Part shown: positions 1 through 11,780 of the stretch, piece after piece
Numbering within the stretch: the first letter of the stretch is position 1
Layout of the letters: every line of letters starts with the position of its first letter
NCBI GenBank assembly: GCA_937873395.1
Contig: CALMYH010000034.1
Location: forward strand, 1 to 64,000
DNA length: 64,000 bases
Source of the DNA: an uncultured Burkholderiales bacterium
GTDB lineage: Bacteria; Pseudomonadota; Gammaproteobacteria; Burkholderiales; Burkholderiaceae_C
Reading direction: 5' to 3'
The notes under the pieces: generated by a model
Told to the model about the DNA's origin: nothing
The model's database searches: none
What the model saw: the letters and a program-made list of their open reading frames with translations, nothing else
Made by a program: the position numbers and the translations under genes

Positions 1-1248
1 TGGATCAACCCGCCGCCGATTCCGCTGACCACGGCCGAGATGGACTGGGTGTTCGACCTGCCTTACGCACGCAGCCCGCACCCGGTCTATGCCGACGAGC
101 ACGGCCGCCACGACGGCGCGACCAAGATCCCGGCCTGGGAAATGATCCGTTTCAGCGTGAACATCATGCGCGGCTGCTTCGGCGGCTGCACCTTCTGCTC
201 CATCACCGAGCATGAGGGTCGCATCATCCAGAGCCGTTCGGAGGACTCGATCATCAAGGAGGTCGAGGACATCCGCGACAAGGTCGAGGGGTTCACCGGC
301 GTCATCTCCGACCTCGGCGGCCCGACGGCCAACATGTACCGCCTGGGTTGCCGCAGCCCCGAGATCGAGGCCGCCTGCCGCAAGCCCAGCTGCGTCTACC
401 CCGGCATCTGCCAGAACCTCACGACCGACCACGGACCGCTGATCAAGATCTACCGGCGCGCGCGTGCGCTCAAGGGCATCAAGAAGATCCTGATTGGCTC
501 CGGCCTGCGCTACGACCTGGCGGTGCAGAGTCCCGAGTACGTCAAGGAGCTGGTCCAGCACCACGTGGGGGGCTACCTGAAGATCGCGCCCGAGCACACC
601 GAGCAGGGGCCGCTGTCCAAGATGATGAAGCCGGGCATCGGCAGCTACGACCGCTTCAAGCAGATGTTCGAGAAGTACAGCGAAGAGGCGGGCAAGAAGC
701 AGTTCCTCATTCCGTATTTCATCGCCGCCCACCCAGGCACCCGCGACGAGGACATGATGAACCTCGCCCTCTGGCTGAAGAGGAACGGTTTCCGCGCCGA
801 CCAGGTGCAGACCTTCTACCCCAGCCCCATGGCCACGGCCACCGCCATGTATCACTCGGGCCTGAACCCGCTCAAGGGTGTGCACCGGGACGAGCGCGGC
901 GAAAAGGTCGATATCGTGCGGGGCGAGAAGCGCCGCCGCCTGCACAAGGCCTTTCTGCGTTACCACGACCCGAACAACTGGCCGCTGCTGCGCGAGGCCC
1001 TCAAGGCCATGGGCCGGGCCGACCTGATCGGCAACGGCAAACACCACCTGATCCCGACCTTCCAGCCGGTCACCGACGGGGGTTACCAGAGCGCCCGTCG
1101 CAAGAACAGCACGCCGGTCAAGTCCGGAGCCCGGGTGCAACCGCGGGCCGGTCAGGTGCTGACGCAGCACACGGGTCTGCCGCCGCGGGAAACCGGTGGC
1201 CGGCCGACCGCTGTCGCACGCAAGCCAGGACGCCGTCCGGGCGCCTGA
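1..1248 (+). CDS. ygiQ: YgiQ family radical SAM protein, C-terminal part (5' end outside window)
   Basis: The reading frame is open from base 1, so the gene begins before the window; about 415 C-terminal residues are present against roughly 740 in E. coli YgiQ. The radical SAM [4Fe-4S] motif C-x3-C-x2-C is visible in [12 protein letters not shown] at about 169-204, followed by an intact radical-SAM barrel and the DUF3362-type C-terminal region ([17 protein letters not shown]). The last ~50 residues are a basic Arg/Pro/Ala tail that is probably disordered. The substrate of this family is not established. The opening segment [15 protein letters not shown] fits the family, so the first ATG at 40 is internal and not the start. 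Confidence 0.93.
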   Translation, partial: WINPPPIPLTTAEMDWVFDLPYARSPHPVYADEHGRHDGATKIPAWEMIRFSVNIMRGCFGGCTFCSITEHEGRIIQSRSEDSIIKEVEDIRDKVEGFTGVISDLGGPTANMYRLGCRSPEIEAACRKPSCVYPGICQNLTTDHGPLIKIYRRARALKGIKKILIGSGLRYDLAVQSPEYVKELVQHHVGGYLKIAPEHTEQGPLSKMMKPGIGSYDRFKQMFEKYSEEAGKKQFLIPYFIAAHPGTRDEDMMNLALWLKRNGFRADQVQTFYPSPMATATAMYHSGLNPLKGVHRDERGEKVDIVRGEKRRRLHKAFLRYHDPNNWPLLREALKAMGRADLIGNGKHHLIPTFQPVTDGGYQSARRKNSTPVKSGARVQPRAGQVLTQHTGLPPRETGGRPTAVARKPGRRPGA

Positions 1249-1277
1249 GTCGCTGCAAGGCTGACAGGGAGCCGCAA

Positions 1278-2246
1278 GTGACAGGACACCTGGTGAACGC
1301 CATCGGTCGCCTGGGGCGTGCGTGGTTGCTTGCCTTGGGAGGCATGACCGTGTTCACGTCTGCGCTGGCCCAGGGGGGTGACCGTTGTCCGCCCCAGGCC
1401 GGAACGCCGGACCGCCAGTTGCTCATGCAGGCCCAGCAGCAGGCGGCCGACCGGGGCTTTCTCTGGCGCATCAGCCGCGGCGGGCGCGACTCTTTTCTGT
1501 ATGGCACCCTGCATGCGGGACAGGCCGACTGGTTTGCCCTGGGGCCTCGGGTCGAGGCCGCGCTGCACCGCACCGGGGTGTTGGCGCTGGAGGTGAACCT
1601 GACGGACCCGTCGGTGCTGCAGGCGGTAGAGCAGGCCATGAACCGGCCGGCGTGGCCCCTGCCGTCGGCGCTGATGCAGTCGCTGCGACAGGCCTGGAGC
1701 GCCGAATGCCTGCCGGTGTCGGACCTGGACACCGGGCCGGTCGAACTGCATGTGACCCGGCTGGCGGTGGTCCGTGCGCAGCGCGAGGGTCTTTTCCCGA
1801 TCTACGGTGCGGAGTCCCTGCTGTTGATGCGCAGCCTGGCGGCCCAGCGCCCGGTCGTGGGACTGGAGCAGGTCGAGGACCAGATGCAGGCCCTGCTGGC
1901 CCGCAGCCAGCCGGAGGCGGAAACCCTGGTCCGTGAGGCCCTGAAGGAACTGGCCCATCCCGAGGCTGACAAGGTGCTGAAACGTCTGGTTGGCGCCTGG
2001 AACCGCAGCGATCTGGGCGACCTGGAGCGCTATGGCAACTGGTGCCAGTGCCTGACGACGGCGTCGCAGAGAGAACAGCATGCACGCCTGATCGATGCCC
2101 GCAACCCGGGCATGGCGGATGCCATCGAGCGCCTGCACCGGGATGTCAGCGTGTTTGCCGCGGTGGGCGCCCTTCACATGATCGGCCCCCAGGGCTTGCC
2201 GGCCTTGCTGCAGGCCCGGGGCTTCGTGGTTTCCCGCGTATTCTGA
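1278..2246 (+). CDS. TraB/GumN family protein, probably exported
   Basis: A 322-residue protein starting at GTG 1278, with an AGGGAG ribosome site about 8 bases upstream. An N-terminal signal sequence (hydrophobic run WLLALGGMTVFTSALA) suggests export. The TraB/GumN core (PF01963) is recognised by FLYGTLHAGQ near the mature N-terminus and by the C-terminal ALHMIGPQGLPALLQARGF block, in which family members keep a His and a Gly-rich turn. TraB-like proteins are proposed metal-dependent peptidases, but activity is unproven for most bacterial members. It follows ygiQ by 29 bases and converges on the next gene, with only 6 bases between the two stop codons. Confidence 0.85.
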   Translation: MTGHLVNAIGRLGRAWLLALGGMTVFTSALAQGGDRCPPQAGTPDRQLLMQAQQQAADRGFLWRISRGGRDSFLYGTLHAGQADWFALGPRVEAALHRTGVLALEVNLTDPSVLQAVEQAMNRPAWPLPSALMQSLRQAWSAECLPVSDLDTGPVELHVTRLAVVRAQREGLFPIYGAESLLLMRSLAAQRPVVGLEQVEDQMQALLARSQPEAETLVREALKELAHPEADKVLKRLVGAWNRSDLGDLERYGNWCQCLTTASQREQHARLIDARNPGMADAIERLHRDVSVFAAVGALHMIGPQGLPALLQARGFVVSRVF

Positions 2247-2252
2247 GGTGCT

Positions 2253-3182
2253 TCAGCCCGCCAGGGTGTGCAGTGGAATGTCTTTCGCTGCAGCCAGCCG
2301 GTCCAGTTGACGTCGTGTCTGGCCGGCGAGAAAAGTGGCAATGGCCTCGTGCGTGGCGGGTTTGAACAAACTGGCCATGCCCGTCATGGGCACACCGGCC
2401 GCTGCGCACAGCGCGGCCGCAAAATGCGGCTCCAGCGCCGCCACGGCGACGCGGCCGTCCTTGCAGCGGTAGACCCGGTAGCCGGCGTGGGCACCGCCCA
2501 CGGCCCCTTGGGGCTGCGTCAGTCCCCAGGTGCGGGGCAGGGCCAGCCAGGCGGCTGCGTCCGAGAGCGCGACCTCCTGGAAGCTGCCCTGGCCCTTGCC
2601 ACGCTGCACCAGCACCGCCTTGAGCACCGCTTCGCTGGCCATCAGGGCACCACCCATGTCGGCGAACAGGGTCGCGGGCAGGTCCAGACCGGTCACCAGC
2701 CCGGCATCGGCCAGGTAGGTCAGGTCGTGGCCGGGTTCCTCCGCCCGCGGTCCGGGTGCACCGACGATGGCCACCACCGACAGCTGGGGATGGGCTTTTT
2801 GCAACGCCTTCCAGCCCAGGCCAAGCTTGTTCAGTGCCGAAGGCCGGAACGAGGTGAGCAAGACGTCGGTGCGCGCCAGTTCCCGCTGCAGCCGGGCCTG
2901 GCCTTTCTCGCTCTTGAGGTCGATGCTCAGCACCCGGATGCCCTCGTGCAGCTGGGCATAGGCCTGCGGGTTGTATTGGCCCATGGGGTCACCGCTGGTG
3001 CCGGGCGGAAGTCCCTTGGGTGCGGGCGGCTCGGCCTTCAGGCAGGTGGCGCCCATGGTCTTCAGGCGCATCAGGGCGGCGGGGCCGGGCAGGTTCAGGG
3101 CCAGGCTGAGCACGCGCACACCGCGCAGGGGCGTGAGCGGCCGGGCAGGTCTGGCGGTGGTGGGAGAGGCGGTCGTGGTCAT
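2253..3182 (-). CDS. CaiB/BaiF (family III) CoA-transferase or racemase
   Basis: A 309-residue protein counted from ATG 3182; a TTG at 3212 in the same frame would add ten Thr-rich residues, but it lies inside a palindromic operator. The family III CoA-transferase fold is shown by LRGVRVLSLALNLPGPAALMRLKTMGA at the N-terminus, the Rossmann-like LLTSFRPSALNKLGL block and GHDLTYLADAGLV, the last resembling alpha-methylacyl-CoA racemase (GHDINYLALSG). It is shorter than the usual 360-400 residues because the C-terminal domain is reduced. Likely role: CoA transfer to, or epimerisation of, a branched or aromatic acyl-CoA. No strong ribosome site is seen upstream of 3182. Confidence 0.82.
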   Translation of the reverse strand: MTTTASPTTARPARPLTPLRGVRVLSLALNLPGPAALMRLKTMGATCLKAEPPAPKGLPPGTSGDPMGQYNPQAYAQLHEGIRVLSIDLKSEKGQARLQRELARTDVLLTSFRPSALNKLGLGWKALQKAHPQLSVVAIVGAPGPRAEEPGHDLTYLADAGLVTGLDLPATLFADMGGALMASEAVLKAVLVQRGKGQGSFQEVALSDAAAWLALPRTWGLTQPQGAVGGAHAGYRVYRCKDGRVAVAALEPHFAAALCAAAGVPMTGMASLFKPATHEAIATFLAGQTRRQLDRLAAAKDIPLHTLAG

Positions 3183-3196
3183 GGTGGCGGCGGTGG

Positions 3197-3212
3197 TTGA
3201 CGTGAACGTCAA
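3197..3212. promoter_or_regulatory. Perfect palindrome upstream of the CoA-transferase gene, LiuR-type operator candidate
   Basis: TTGACGT-GA-ACGTCAA: 7-bp arms, perfect, 2-bp centre, ending 15 bases upstream of ATG 3182. From memory, the shape matches operators of MerR-family LiuR regulators of branched-chain amino acid and acyl-CoA catabolism in proteobacteria. The regulator itself is not in the window. Confidence 0.55.
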
Positions 3213-3271
3213 TGTACCGCCCCGGGCGGTCGGCCGGAATCAAACCGGCGACAAGCCGCCCGTTCAGCCGC

Positions 3272-5355
<2,084 letters not shown>

Positions 5356-5358
5356 AGC

Positions 5359-6072
5359 TCAGACGCCCAGGTACTGTTCCAGCAACTCAGGCTTTCCGAG
5401 CAGCTCGTCCGAGCTGCCTTCGAACACCACCTCACCCTTGACCAGGATGACGTTCCGGTCGGTGATCTGGGTGACGTGTTTCCAGTTCTTGTCGACGATG
5501 ACGCTGCTGATGCCGCTTTCGCGGATCAGGCCGCAGATGCGCCAGATCTCGCGGGCGATCAGGGGCGCCAGGCCTTCGGTGGCCTCGTCGAGGATGAGCA
5601 CGTCCGGGTTGGTCATGAGGGCGCGGCCAATGGTCAGCATCTGCTGCTCACCGCCGGACAGCTGCTGACCGCCATGGCCCAGCCGTTCGGCCAGGCGCGG
5701 GAAGGTCTCCAGCACCCGCTCGTAGGTCCAGTCGCGGCGCCCCTGCGTGCCGGCCCGGGCCGCCATCACCAGGTTTTCCTTCACGCTCAGGTTGCCGAAA
5801 ATCCCGCGTCCTTCGGGAACATAGGCAACGCCAAGCTTGGCCACGTCGTAGGGCGTGGCGCCGGTCATCTCGCGACCCTTGATCTCGACGCGTCCGCCGC
5901 TGGGCTTGACCAGGCCCATGATGGACTTGAGCAGCGTGGTCTTGCCCATGCCGTTGCGCCCCATCAGGCCGATGGTCTGCCCCTGGTCGACGGTGAAGTC
6001 GATGCCGCGCAGGATATGGCTGGCGCCGTAATGCGTGTTCAGGCCGGTGGCCCGGATCAGCGGCTGGGCCAT
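5359..6072 (-). CDS. livF: Branched-chain amino acid-type ABC transporter ATP-binding protein
   Basis: A 237-residue ATPase. Walker A is GRNGMGKTT near residue 40, the signature is LSGGEQQMLTIGRAL, and Walker B is VLILDEATEGL with the A-for-P change common in LivF. Last gene of a five-gene operon (substrate-binding protein, livH, livM, livG, livF); its ATG overlaps the livG stop by one base. It converges on pobR with three bases between stop codons. The transporter family also imports aromatic acids and amides, and the position beside pobA/pobR makes an aromatic substrate possible but unproven. Confidence 0.93.
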   Translation of the reverse strand: MAQPLIRATGLNTHYGASHILRGIDFTVDQGQTIGLMGRNGMGKTTLLKSIMGLVKPSGGRVEIKGREMTGATPYDVAKLGVAYVPEGRGIFGNLSVKENLVMAARAGTQGRRDWTYERVLETFPRLAERLGHGGQQLSGGEQQMLTIGRALMTNPDVLILDEATEGLAPLIAREIWRICGLIRESGISSVIVDKNWKHVTQITDRNVILVKGEVVFEGSSDELLGKPELLEQYLGV

Positions 6073-6833
6073 CAGTGCTCCTCCCCGAGGTAGGCGGCCT
6101 GAACCAGCGGGTCGGATCGGACCTGTTCGGGCGTTCCGCTGGCGATGACCTGCCCGTTGACCATGACGGTGAGCTGGTCGGCCAGGGCAAAGACGGCGTC
6201 CATGTCGTGCTCCACCAGCATCACCGCGTGGTCCTTCTTCAGGCGCTGCAGCAGGGCGACCATGCTTTCGGCCTCGGCCTGCCCCATGCCGGCCAGCGGT
6301 TCGTCCAGCAGCAGCACCGTGGGTTCGGTGGCCAGGGTCATGGCGATCTCCAGCTGTCGCTGTTCCCCGTGGCTGATGGTGGCCGCCACCGTGGGGGCGC
6401 GGTGGGACAGACCGGCCAGCTCGATGGCGCGCTCACAGCGCTGGTTCACGCGTTCCATGCGGTCGGCGGCGCTGAACCAGTGCAGCGGGTTCCAGGGCCA
6501 GTGGCGCTCTCGGGACTGGGCCGCCAGGCGGACGTTGTCCCACACGGTGAAGGGCAGGAAGATATTGGTCTTCTGGTAGCTGCGCCCCAGACCCATGCGC
6601 GAGATCGACTCCGGCGCCTGACCTGCGGTCTCCTGGCCGTTGAGCCGGATCTGCCCGGAAGTGGGTGGCAGGTCGCCAGACAGCAGGTTGGTCAGGGTGG
6701 ACTTGCCCGCGCCATTGGGGCCGATCACCGCATGAATGCGATCGCGAAACAGATCGACCGACACATCGTTGACGGCGGCCAGACCACCGAAGCGCTTGGT
6801 CAGGTGCTGGGCCGACAGCAGGAGGTCGCTCAT
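6072..6833 (-). CDS. livG: Branched-chain amino acid-type ABC transporter ATP-binding protein
   Basis: A 253-residue ATPase starting at MSDLLLSAQHLTKRFGG. Walker A is GPNGAGKSTLTNL, the signature ISHGEQRQLEIAM, and Walker B VLLLDEPLAGM. The frame stays open far upstream through livM, but the ATG at 6833 overlaps the livM stop by four bases (ATGA), indicating translational coupling, and the homology starts there. Partner of LivF on the cytoplasmic face of the LivHM permease. Confidence 0.93.
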   Translation of the reverse strand: MSDLLLSAQHLTKRFGGLAAVNDVSVDLFRDRIHAVIGPNGAGKSTLTNLLSGDLPPTSGQIRLNGQETAGQAPESISRMGLGRSYQKTNIFLPFTVWDNVRLAAQSRERHWPWNPLHWFSAADRMERVNQRCERAIELAGLSHRAPTVAATISHGEQRQLEIAMTLATEPTVLLLDEPLAGMGQAEAESMVALLQRLKKDHAVMLVEHDMDAVFALADQLTVMVNGQVIASGTPEQVRSDPLVQAAYLGEEH

Positions 6834-7819
6834 CGCGTGCCTCCCTTGCCGCGTCCGAACAGCTTCTCGCCCAGGCCGAGCAGGCCGCGTGGCGCCACGA
6901 TCACCACCAGCACAATGAAGCCGCCCATGAGCAGTTGCCAGTGCTTGGTGACGTCCTTGAAGAAGTGCATCACATATTCGAAGGCAAAGGCGCCGACGAT
7001 GGCACCGGCGAAATTGCCCATGCCTCCGAGGATCACCATCATGATGGCGTGGGCGCTCATGTGAAAGCCCATCAGCTCGGGATTCATGAAGCCGGTCTGG
7101 GCCGCCCACAGGTAGCCGGCCACACCGGCCAGGGTGCCGGCCAGGGTGAAGGCAGCGAGTTTGTAGCCAAAGGTGCCGTAACCGACGGCCCGCATGCGGT
7201 GCTCGTTGACCCGGATGCCCGAGAGGGCCCGACCGAAGGGCGAGAACAGCACGCGCCGGAGCAGCAGGTAGACGCCGATCAGGGCCGCCAGGGTGAAATA
7301 GTAGAAGTGCGTGCGGTTCTCCAGGTCGAGGCCGATGGCGGTGGCATCGGGGCGGAAATAGACGTAGATGCCGTCCGATCCTCCGAGCGCCTTGTTGTCG
7401 AAGAACAGGAAATAGATCATCTGCGCGAAGGCCATGGTCACCATGATGAAGTAGATGCCATGGGTTCGCACCACGAAGAAGCCGATCACCAGCGCCGCCA
7501 GGCCCGAGGCGCCGGCCGCCAGCGGCAGGCTCCACCACAGGGACACCGGGTGGTCGGCCGGCGTCATGAACGCCAGCGCATAGCCGGCGATGCCGAAGAA
7601 GGCGGCGTGTCCCAGCGAGACCAGGCCGGTCACGCCCTGCAGCAGGTCCAGGCTCATGGCAAAAATCGCCAGGATCATCATCTGCGTCAGCATCTGCAGG
7701 TAGAAGTCCCGACCGTCGACCGGCACAAACGGGAAGGCGGCCAGCGCCAGCGCGCCCAGGCCCAGCAGAACCTGCACGCCGGCCGGCAGTCTTTCGAGGG
7801 TGGCTTTGGGAGAACTCAT
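6830..7819 (-). CDS. livM: Branched-chain amino acid-type ABC transporter permease LivM
   Basis: A 329-residue inner-membrane permease with about nine hydrophobic segments. Family hallmarks are LLQGVTGLVSLGHAAFFGIAGY near residues 60-80 and the coupling-helix region (IRVNEHRMRAVGYGTFGYKLAAF). The C-terminus is basic (GRGKGGTR). Its stop overlaps the livG start and its start lies 10 bases after the livH stop. Confidence 0.93.
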   Translation of the reverse strand: MSSPKATLERLPAGVQVLLGLGALALAAFPFVPVDGRDFYLQMLTQMMILAIFAMSLDLLQGVTGLVSLGHAAFFGIAGYALAFMTPADHPVSLWWSLPLAAGASGLAALVIGFFVVRTHGIYFIMVTMAFAQMIYFLFFDNKALGGSDGIYVYFRPDATAIGLDLENRTHFYYFTLAALIGVYLLLRRVLFSPFGRALSGIRVNEHRMRAVGYGTFGYKLAAFTLAGTLAGVAGYLWAAQTGFMNPELMGFHMSAHAIMMVILGGMGNFAGAIVGAFAFEYVMHFFKDVTKHWQLLMGGFIVLVVIVAPRGLLGLGEKLFGRGKGGTR

Positions 7820-7829
7820 GGCAGCGGCG

Positions 7830-8693
7830 TCACTGTTTGAACAGGCCTTCGGGTTTGTAGAGCAGCACCAGGGCCATCAGCATGTACACCGCCATGCCGG
7901 CCAGCTGGGGCACCAGCACCTTGCCGAAGGTGTCGACCAGTCCGACCAGCAGCGCCGCCACCAGGGCGCCGCGCACCGATCCGATGCCACCGATCACCAC
8001 CACCACAAAACACATGATCAGCACCGAACCACCCATGCCCGGATAGACGCTGGCGATGGGGGAGGCGATCATGCCGGCAATGGCGGCCAGGCCCACGCCC
8101 AGGGCAAACACCACGCCGTGGATGAGCCGGATGTTGATGCCCAGGGCCTCGGTCATCTCGCGGTTGAACGCGCCCGCGCGGATCTTCATGCCCAGGCGTG
8201 TCTTGCTGATCAGCAGGTACAGCCCGATGGCCAGGGCGATGCAGATGCCGGACATCACCAGCCGGTACACCGGGTAGGACAGGGTGTCGGTGAGCGGAAT
8301 CGACCAGTTGAGCAGCTCGGGCACCTGCACCGCATGCACGTCGTCGCCCCAGAGGATGGAACGCAGTTCCTCGAAGATGTAGATCAGGCCGAAGGTCAGA
8401 AGCACCTGATCCAGGTGGTCCCGGTGGTAGAAGAAGCGGAACAGCCCCCATTCCAGCAGCCAGCCCAACACCACCGCGAGCACCGTGCCCACCACGATCG
8501 CCAGCACCAGGCTGTCGAATTGCGCGGTGAAAAACCAGGCCATGTAGGCGCCCAGCATGTAGAAGCTGCCGTGCGCCAGGTTGACCACGCCCATGATGCC
8601 GAAGATCAGCGTCAGGCCGGCGGCCAGCATGAACAGCAGCAAGCCGTACTGGATGCTGTTGAGCAGCTGGATCAGGAAGTTGGCGAAATCCAT
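7830..8693 (-). CDS. livH: Branched-chain amino acid-type ABC transporter permease LivH
   Basis: A 287-residue inner-membrane permease. It shows the LivH pattern: LLNSIQYGLLLFMLAAGLTLIFGIMGVVNLAHGSFYMLGAY at the N-terminus, and the cytoplasmic loop GMKIRAGAFNREMTEALGINI. Second gene of the operon, 79 bases after the substrate-binding protein gene; that spacer is GC-rich and may hold a weak processing or attenuating hairpin, as often seen where binding protein is made in excess. Confidence 0.93.
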   Translation of the reverse strand: MDFANFLIQLLNSIQYGLLLFMLAAGLTLIFGIMGVVNLAHGSFYMLGAYMAWFFTAQFDSLVLAIVVGTVLAVVLGWLLEWGLFRFFYHRDHLDQVLLTFGLIYIFEELRSILWGDDVHAVQVPELLNWSIPLTDTLSYPVYRLVMSGICIALAIGLYLLISKTRLGMKIRAGAFNREMTEALGINIRLIHGVVFALGVGLAAIAGMIASPIASVYPGMGGSVLIMCFVVVVIGGIGSVRGALVAALLVGLVDTFGKVLVPQLAGMAVYMLMALVLLYKPEGLFKQ

Positions 8694-8772
8694 GGAGGGC
8701 AGGGGCTGGCAGGCGCGCAGAAAACCCCGGGAGCCCCGCCGGGCCCCCGGATGGACGGAAACGGACGAATCC

Positions 8773-9960
8773 TCAGGCCATCCGGCAACCGGTACCCGGA
8801 TCGGCCACGGCCCGGGCAGCGATGCCGATCACCTTGTTCTCGCGGTTTTCCACCTGGCGCAGGTACATGTCCTGGATCGGGTTGTGCGAGGGGCTCATCT
8901 TCCACTTGCCCCGCGGACTGTCGATCTCGGCACCGCGCATGGCCCCATGAAGCGCCTGCTTGTTGCCGAAATCGCCGCGCACGGCGTTGGCGCCCTTGAT
9001 CAGGAGCAGGCCGGTGTCGTAGCCCTGGACCGCGTACACATCGGGCTGCAGCCTGAAAGTCTTGGCGTACTCGAGCCGGAACTGCTTGTTGCGCGGCGTG
9101 TCCAGCGAGTCGCTGTAGTGCATGGTGGTCAGCACACCGTTGGCCGCATCGCCTGCGGCGTCCAGCACCCCCTCGGTCAGGAAGCCCGACCCATAAAGCT
9201 GGATGCTGCGCGACAGGCCGGCCGCATGGTAGTCGCGCAGGAACTTGGCCGCGCCGCCGCCGGCAAAGAAGCAGGCCACGGCGTCCGGTCGCAGCGAGGC
9301 GATTTCGGTCAGCAAGGCCTGGAACTCGACGTTCGGGAACGGCAGGCCCAGCTTGCGGATGATGGTGCCACCCGCTTCGGTGTAGCTCTTTTCGAAGCCC
9401 TCAAAGGCCTCGTCGCCGGCCGCGTAGTTCCAGGTGATCCACACGGCCCGTTTGTGGCCCCGGTCGACCATGGGCTTGCCCAGGGCCAGGGTGGGCTGGG
9501 AGTTGGAGAACGAGGTGCGGAACACGTTCGGGGCACACTGCTGGCGGGTGGCGACGTGCACGCCGGCGTTCGGGATCAGGTTCAGCACGCCGCTCTCGCG
9601 TGCGACCCGGTGGATGCCCATCTGCACGCCCGAGTGGACGGTCCCGACCAGCACGTCGACGCGGTCGCGCTGGACCAGACGGGTGGCGTTCTCGATACCC
9701 TTGGCCGGGTTGGACTCGTCGTCGACCTTGAAGAACTCGACCTCACGACCGCCAAGCTTGCCCCCCTGCTCGTTGAGCGCCATCCGAAAACCGTTCTCGA
9801 TGGCCACACCCAGCTGGGCAAAGGTGCCGGTGTAGGGCAGCATGAAGCCCACGCGCAGCTTGTCGGACTGGGCGCGGACGATCTGCGGCAGCAACAGGCC
9901 GGTGGAAGCGGCGCCGATCACGGCGGCGCTGCGGGCGAGAACGAGGCGGCGGCTGGTCAT
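8773..9960 (-). CDS. ABC transporter substrate-binding protein (periplasmic, LivK-like)
   Basis: A 395-residue Leu/Ile/Val-binding-protein fold (Peripla_BP_6). The signal sequence begins with a twin-arginine-like SRRLVLARSAAVIG and ends near IVRA-QS; Tat or Sec export cannot be decided by eye. The body has typical family segments (RVGFMLPYTGTFAQLGVAIENGF; GTVHSGVQMG; YAVQGYDTGLLLI). First gene of the transporter operon, with AGGAGA eight bases before the ATG. The subgroup includes binders of aromatic acids and amides as well as amino acids; the substrate is not deducible here. Confidence 0.92.
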   Translation of the reverse strand: MTSRRLVLARSAAVIGAASTGLLLPQIVRAQSDKLRVGFMLPYTGTFAQLGVAIENGFRMALNEQGGKLGGREVEFFKVDDESNPAKGIENATRLVQRDRVDVLVGTVHSGVQMGIHRVARESGVLNLIPNAGVHVATRQQCAPNVFRTSFSNSQPTLALGKPMVDRGHKRAVWITWNYAAGDEAFEGFEKSYTEAGGTIIRKLGLPFPNVEFQALLTEIASLRPDAVACFFAGGGAAKFLRDYHAAGLSRSIQLYGSGFLTEGVLDAAGDAANGVLTTMHYSDSLDTPRNKQFRLEYAKTFRLQPDVYAVQGYDTGLLLIKGANAVRGDFGNKQALHGAMRGAEIDSPRGKWKMSPSHNPIQDMYLRQVENRENKVIGIAARAVADPGTGCRMA

Positions 9961-10045
9961 GGTCTGTCTCCTGGTGGTGATGGAACACGTTCAATGTAGG
10001 CGGCATGCATCGGTTTTGGCGATACTGAATAACCCGTACTTCAAA

Positions 10046-10060
10046 CCTGAAATATTCAGG
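10046..10060. promoter_or_regulatory. Perfect palindrome upstream of the ABC transporter operon
   Basis: CCTGAA-ATA-TTCAGG, 6-bp arms, 86 bases upstream of the binding-protein ATG. It lies in the only intergenic region that can hold the operon promoter and is operator-like. The binding regulator is unknown. Confidence 0.4.
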
Positions 10061-10112
10061 AATCAATTACAGCGCCAGCCGGGTTCGGGATTTCTGGCGG
10101 CGATGAATGTTT

Positions 10113-10144
10113 TATAGTGCAGCTTTTCAATGCACTATAGTGCA
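10113..10144. promoter_or_regulatory. Nested inverted repeats TATAGTGCA / TGCACTATAGTGCA
   Basis: TATAGTGCA (10113-10121) is inverted as TGCACTATA (10131-10139) after 9 bases, and the second arm is part of a perfect 14-bp palindrome TGCACTATAGTGCA (10131-10144). The half-site TGCAC/GTGCA recalls NtrC boxes, but the spacing is shorter than the NtrC consensus. It lies between the tRNA-Arg 3' end and the ABC operon and could control the latter. Confidence 0.45.
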
Positions 10145-10210
10145 TCTACATGAGCGAGTACTCGGGATTAACCCTTGTTTTGAGGTGGGGAGAGCGAGCG
10201 AGGGGAAGGC

Positions 10211-10287
10211 TGGCCTGCCCGGAGGGACTCGAACCCCCGACCTGCTGCTTAGAAGGCAGCTGCTCTATCCAGTTGAGCTACGGGCAG
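10211..10287 (-). tRNA. tRNA-Arg (anticodon TCT)
   Basis: A 77-nt cloverleaf on the minus strand with a perfect 7-bp acceptor stem (CTGCCCG/CGGGCAG), D arm GCTC/GAGC, anticodon loop CTTCTAA (anticodon TCT), T loop TTCGAGT and a genomically encoded CCA end. It lies downstream of tRNA-Pro on the same strand, separated by a terminator hairpin. Confidence 0.97.
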
Positions 10288-10316
10288 ACGGCCACGGCGG
10301 CGCGGCCGTGAAGGAC

Positions 10317-10341
10317 AAAAGGCCCACAGAGTGGGCCTTTT
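10317..10341. terminator. Bidirectional intrinsic terminator between two tRNA genes
   Basis: AAAAGGCCCAC-AGA-GTGGGCCTTTT: 11-bp perfect stem with a 3-base loop and A/T tracts on both sides. It sits 11 bases after the tRNA-Pro CCA end, so it should end the tRNA-Pro transcript and make tRNA-Arg a separate unit or a partial read-through product. Confidence 0.85.
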
Positions 10342-10351
10342 GGTTATGGGT

Positions 10352-10428
10352 TGGTCGGAGCGGCGGGATTCGAACTCGCGACCCTCTGCTCCCAAAGCAG
10401 ATGCGCTACCAGGCTGCGCTACGCTCCG
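10352..10428 (-). tRNA. tRNA-Pro (anticodon TGG)
   Basis: A 77-nt cloverleaf on the minus strand with acceptor stem CGGAGCG/CGCTCCG, anticodon loop TTTGGGA (anticodon TGG), T loop TTCGAAT and an encoded CCA. The first base pair C1-G72 is typical of bacterial proline tRNAs. Confidence 0.97.
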
Positions 10429-10476
10429 ACGTAATCTTCAATTGTACCTGTTCGCGGGTGGCTTTTCCGATCCTTG

Positions 10477-11736
<1,260 letters not shown>

Positions 11737-11780
11737 GGAGGTCCTTCCGTGGTGAATCGGTGTCGTGGGTGAATGTGGGG

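Noticed and set aside
3183-3212. TTG 3212 as the start of the CoA-transferase gene
   Set aside because: The added ten residues are Thr/Ala-rich with no homology, the codon lies inside the palindromic operator, and ATG 3182 gives the family N-terminus.
10131-10144. Canonical NtrC binding site
   Set aside because: The half-sites TGCAC/GTGCA match, but the spacing (4 bases) is shorter than in the NtrC consensus, so it is reported only as a palindrome.
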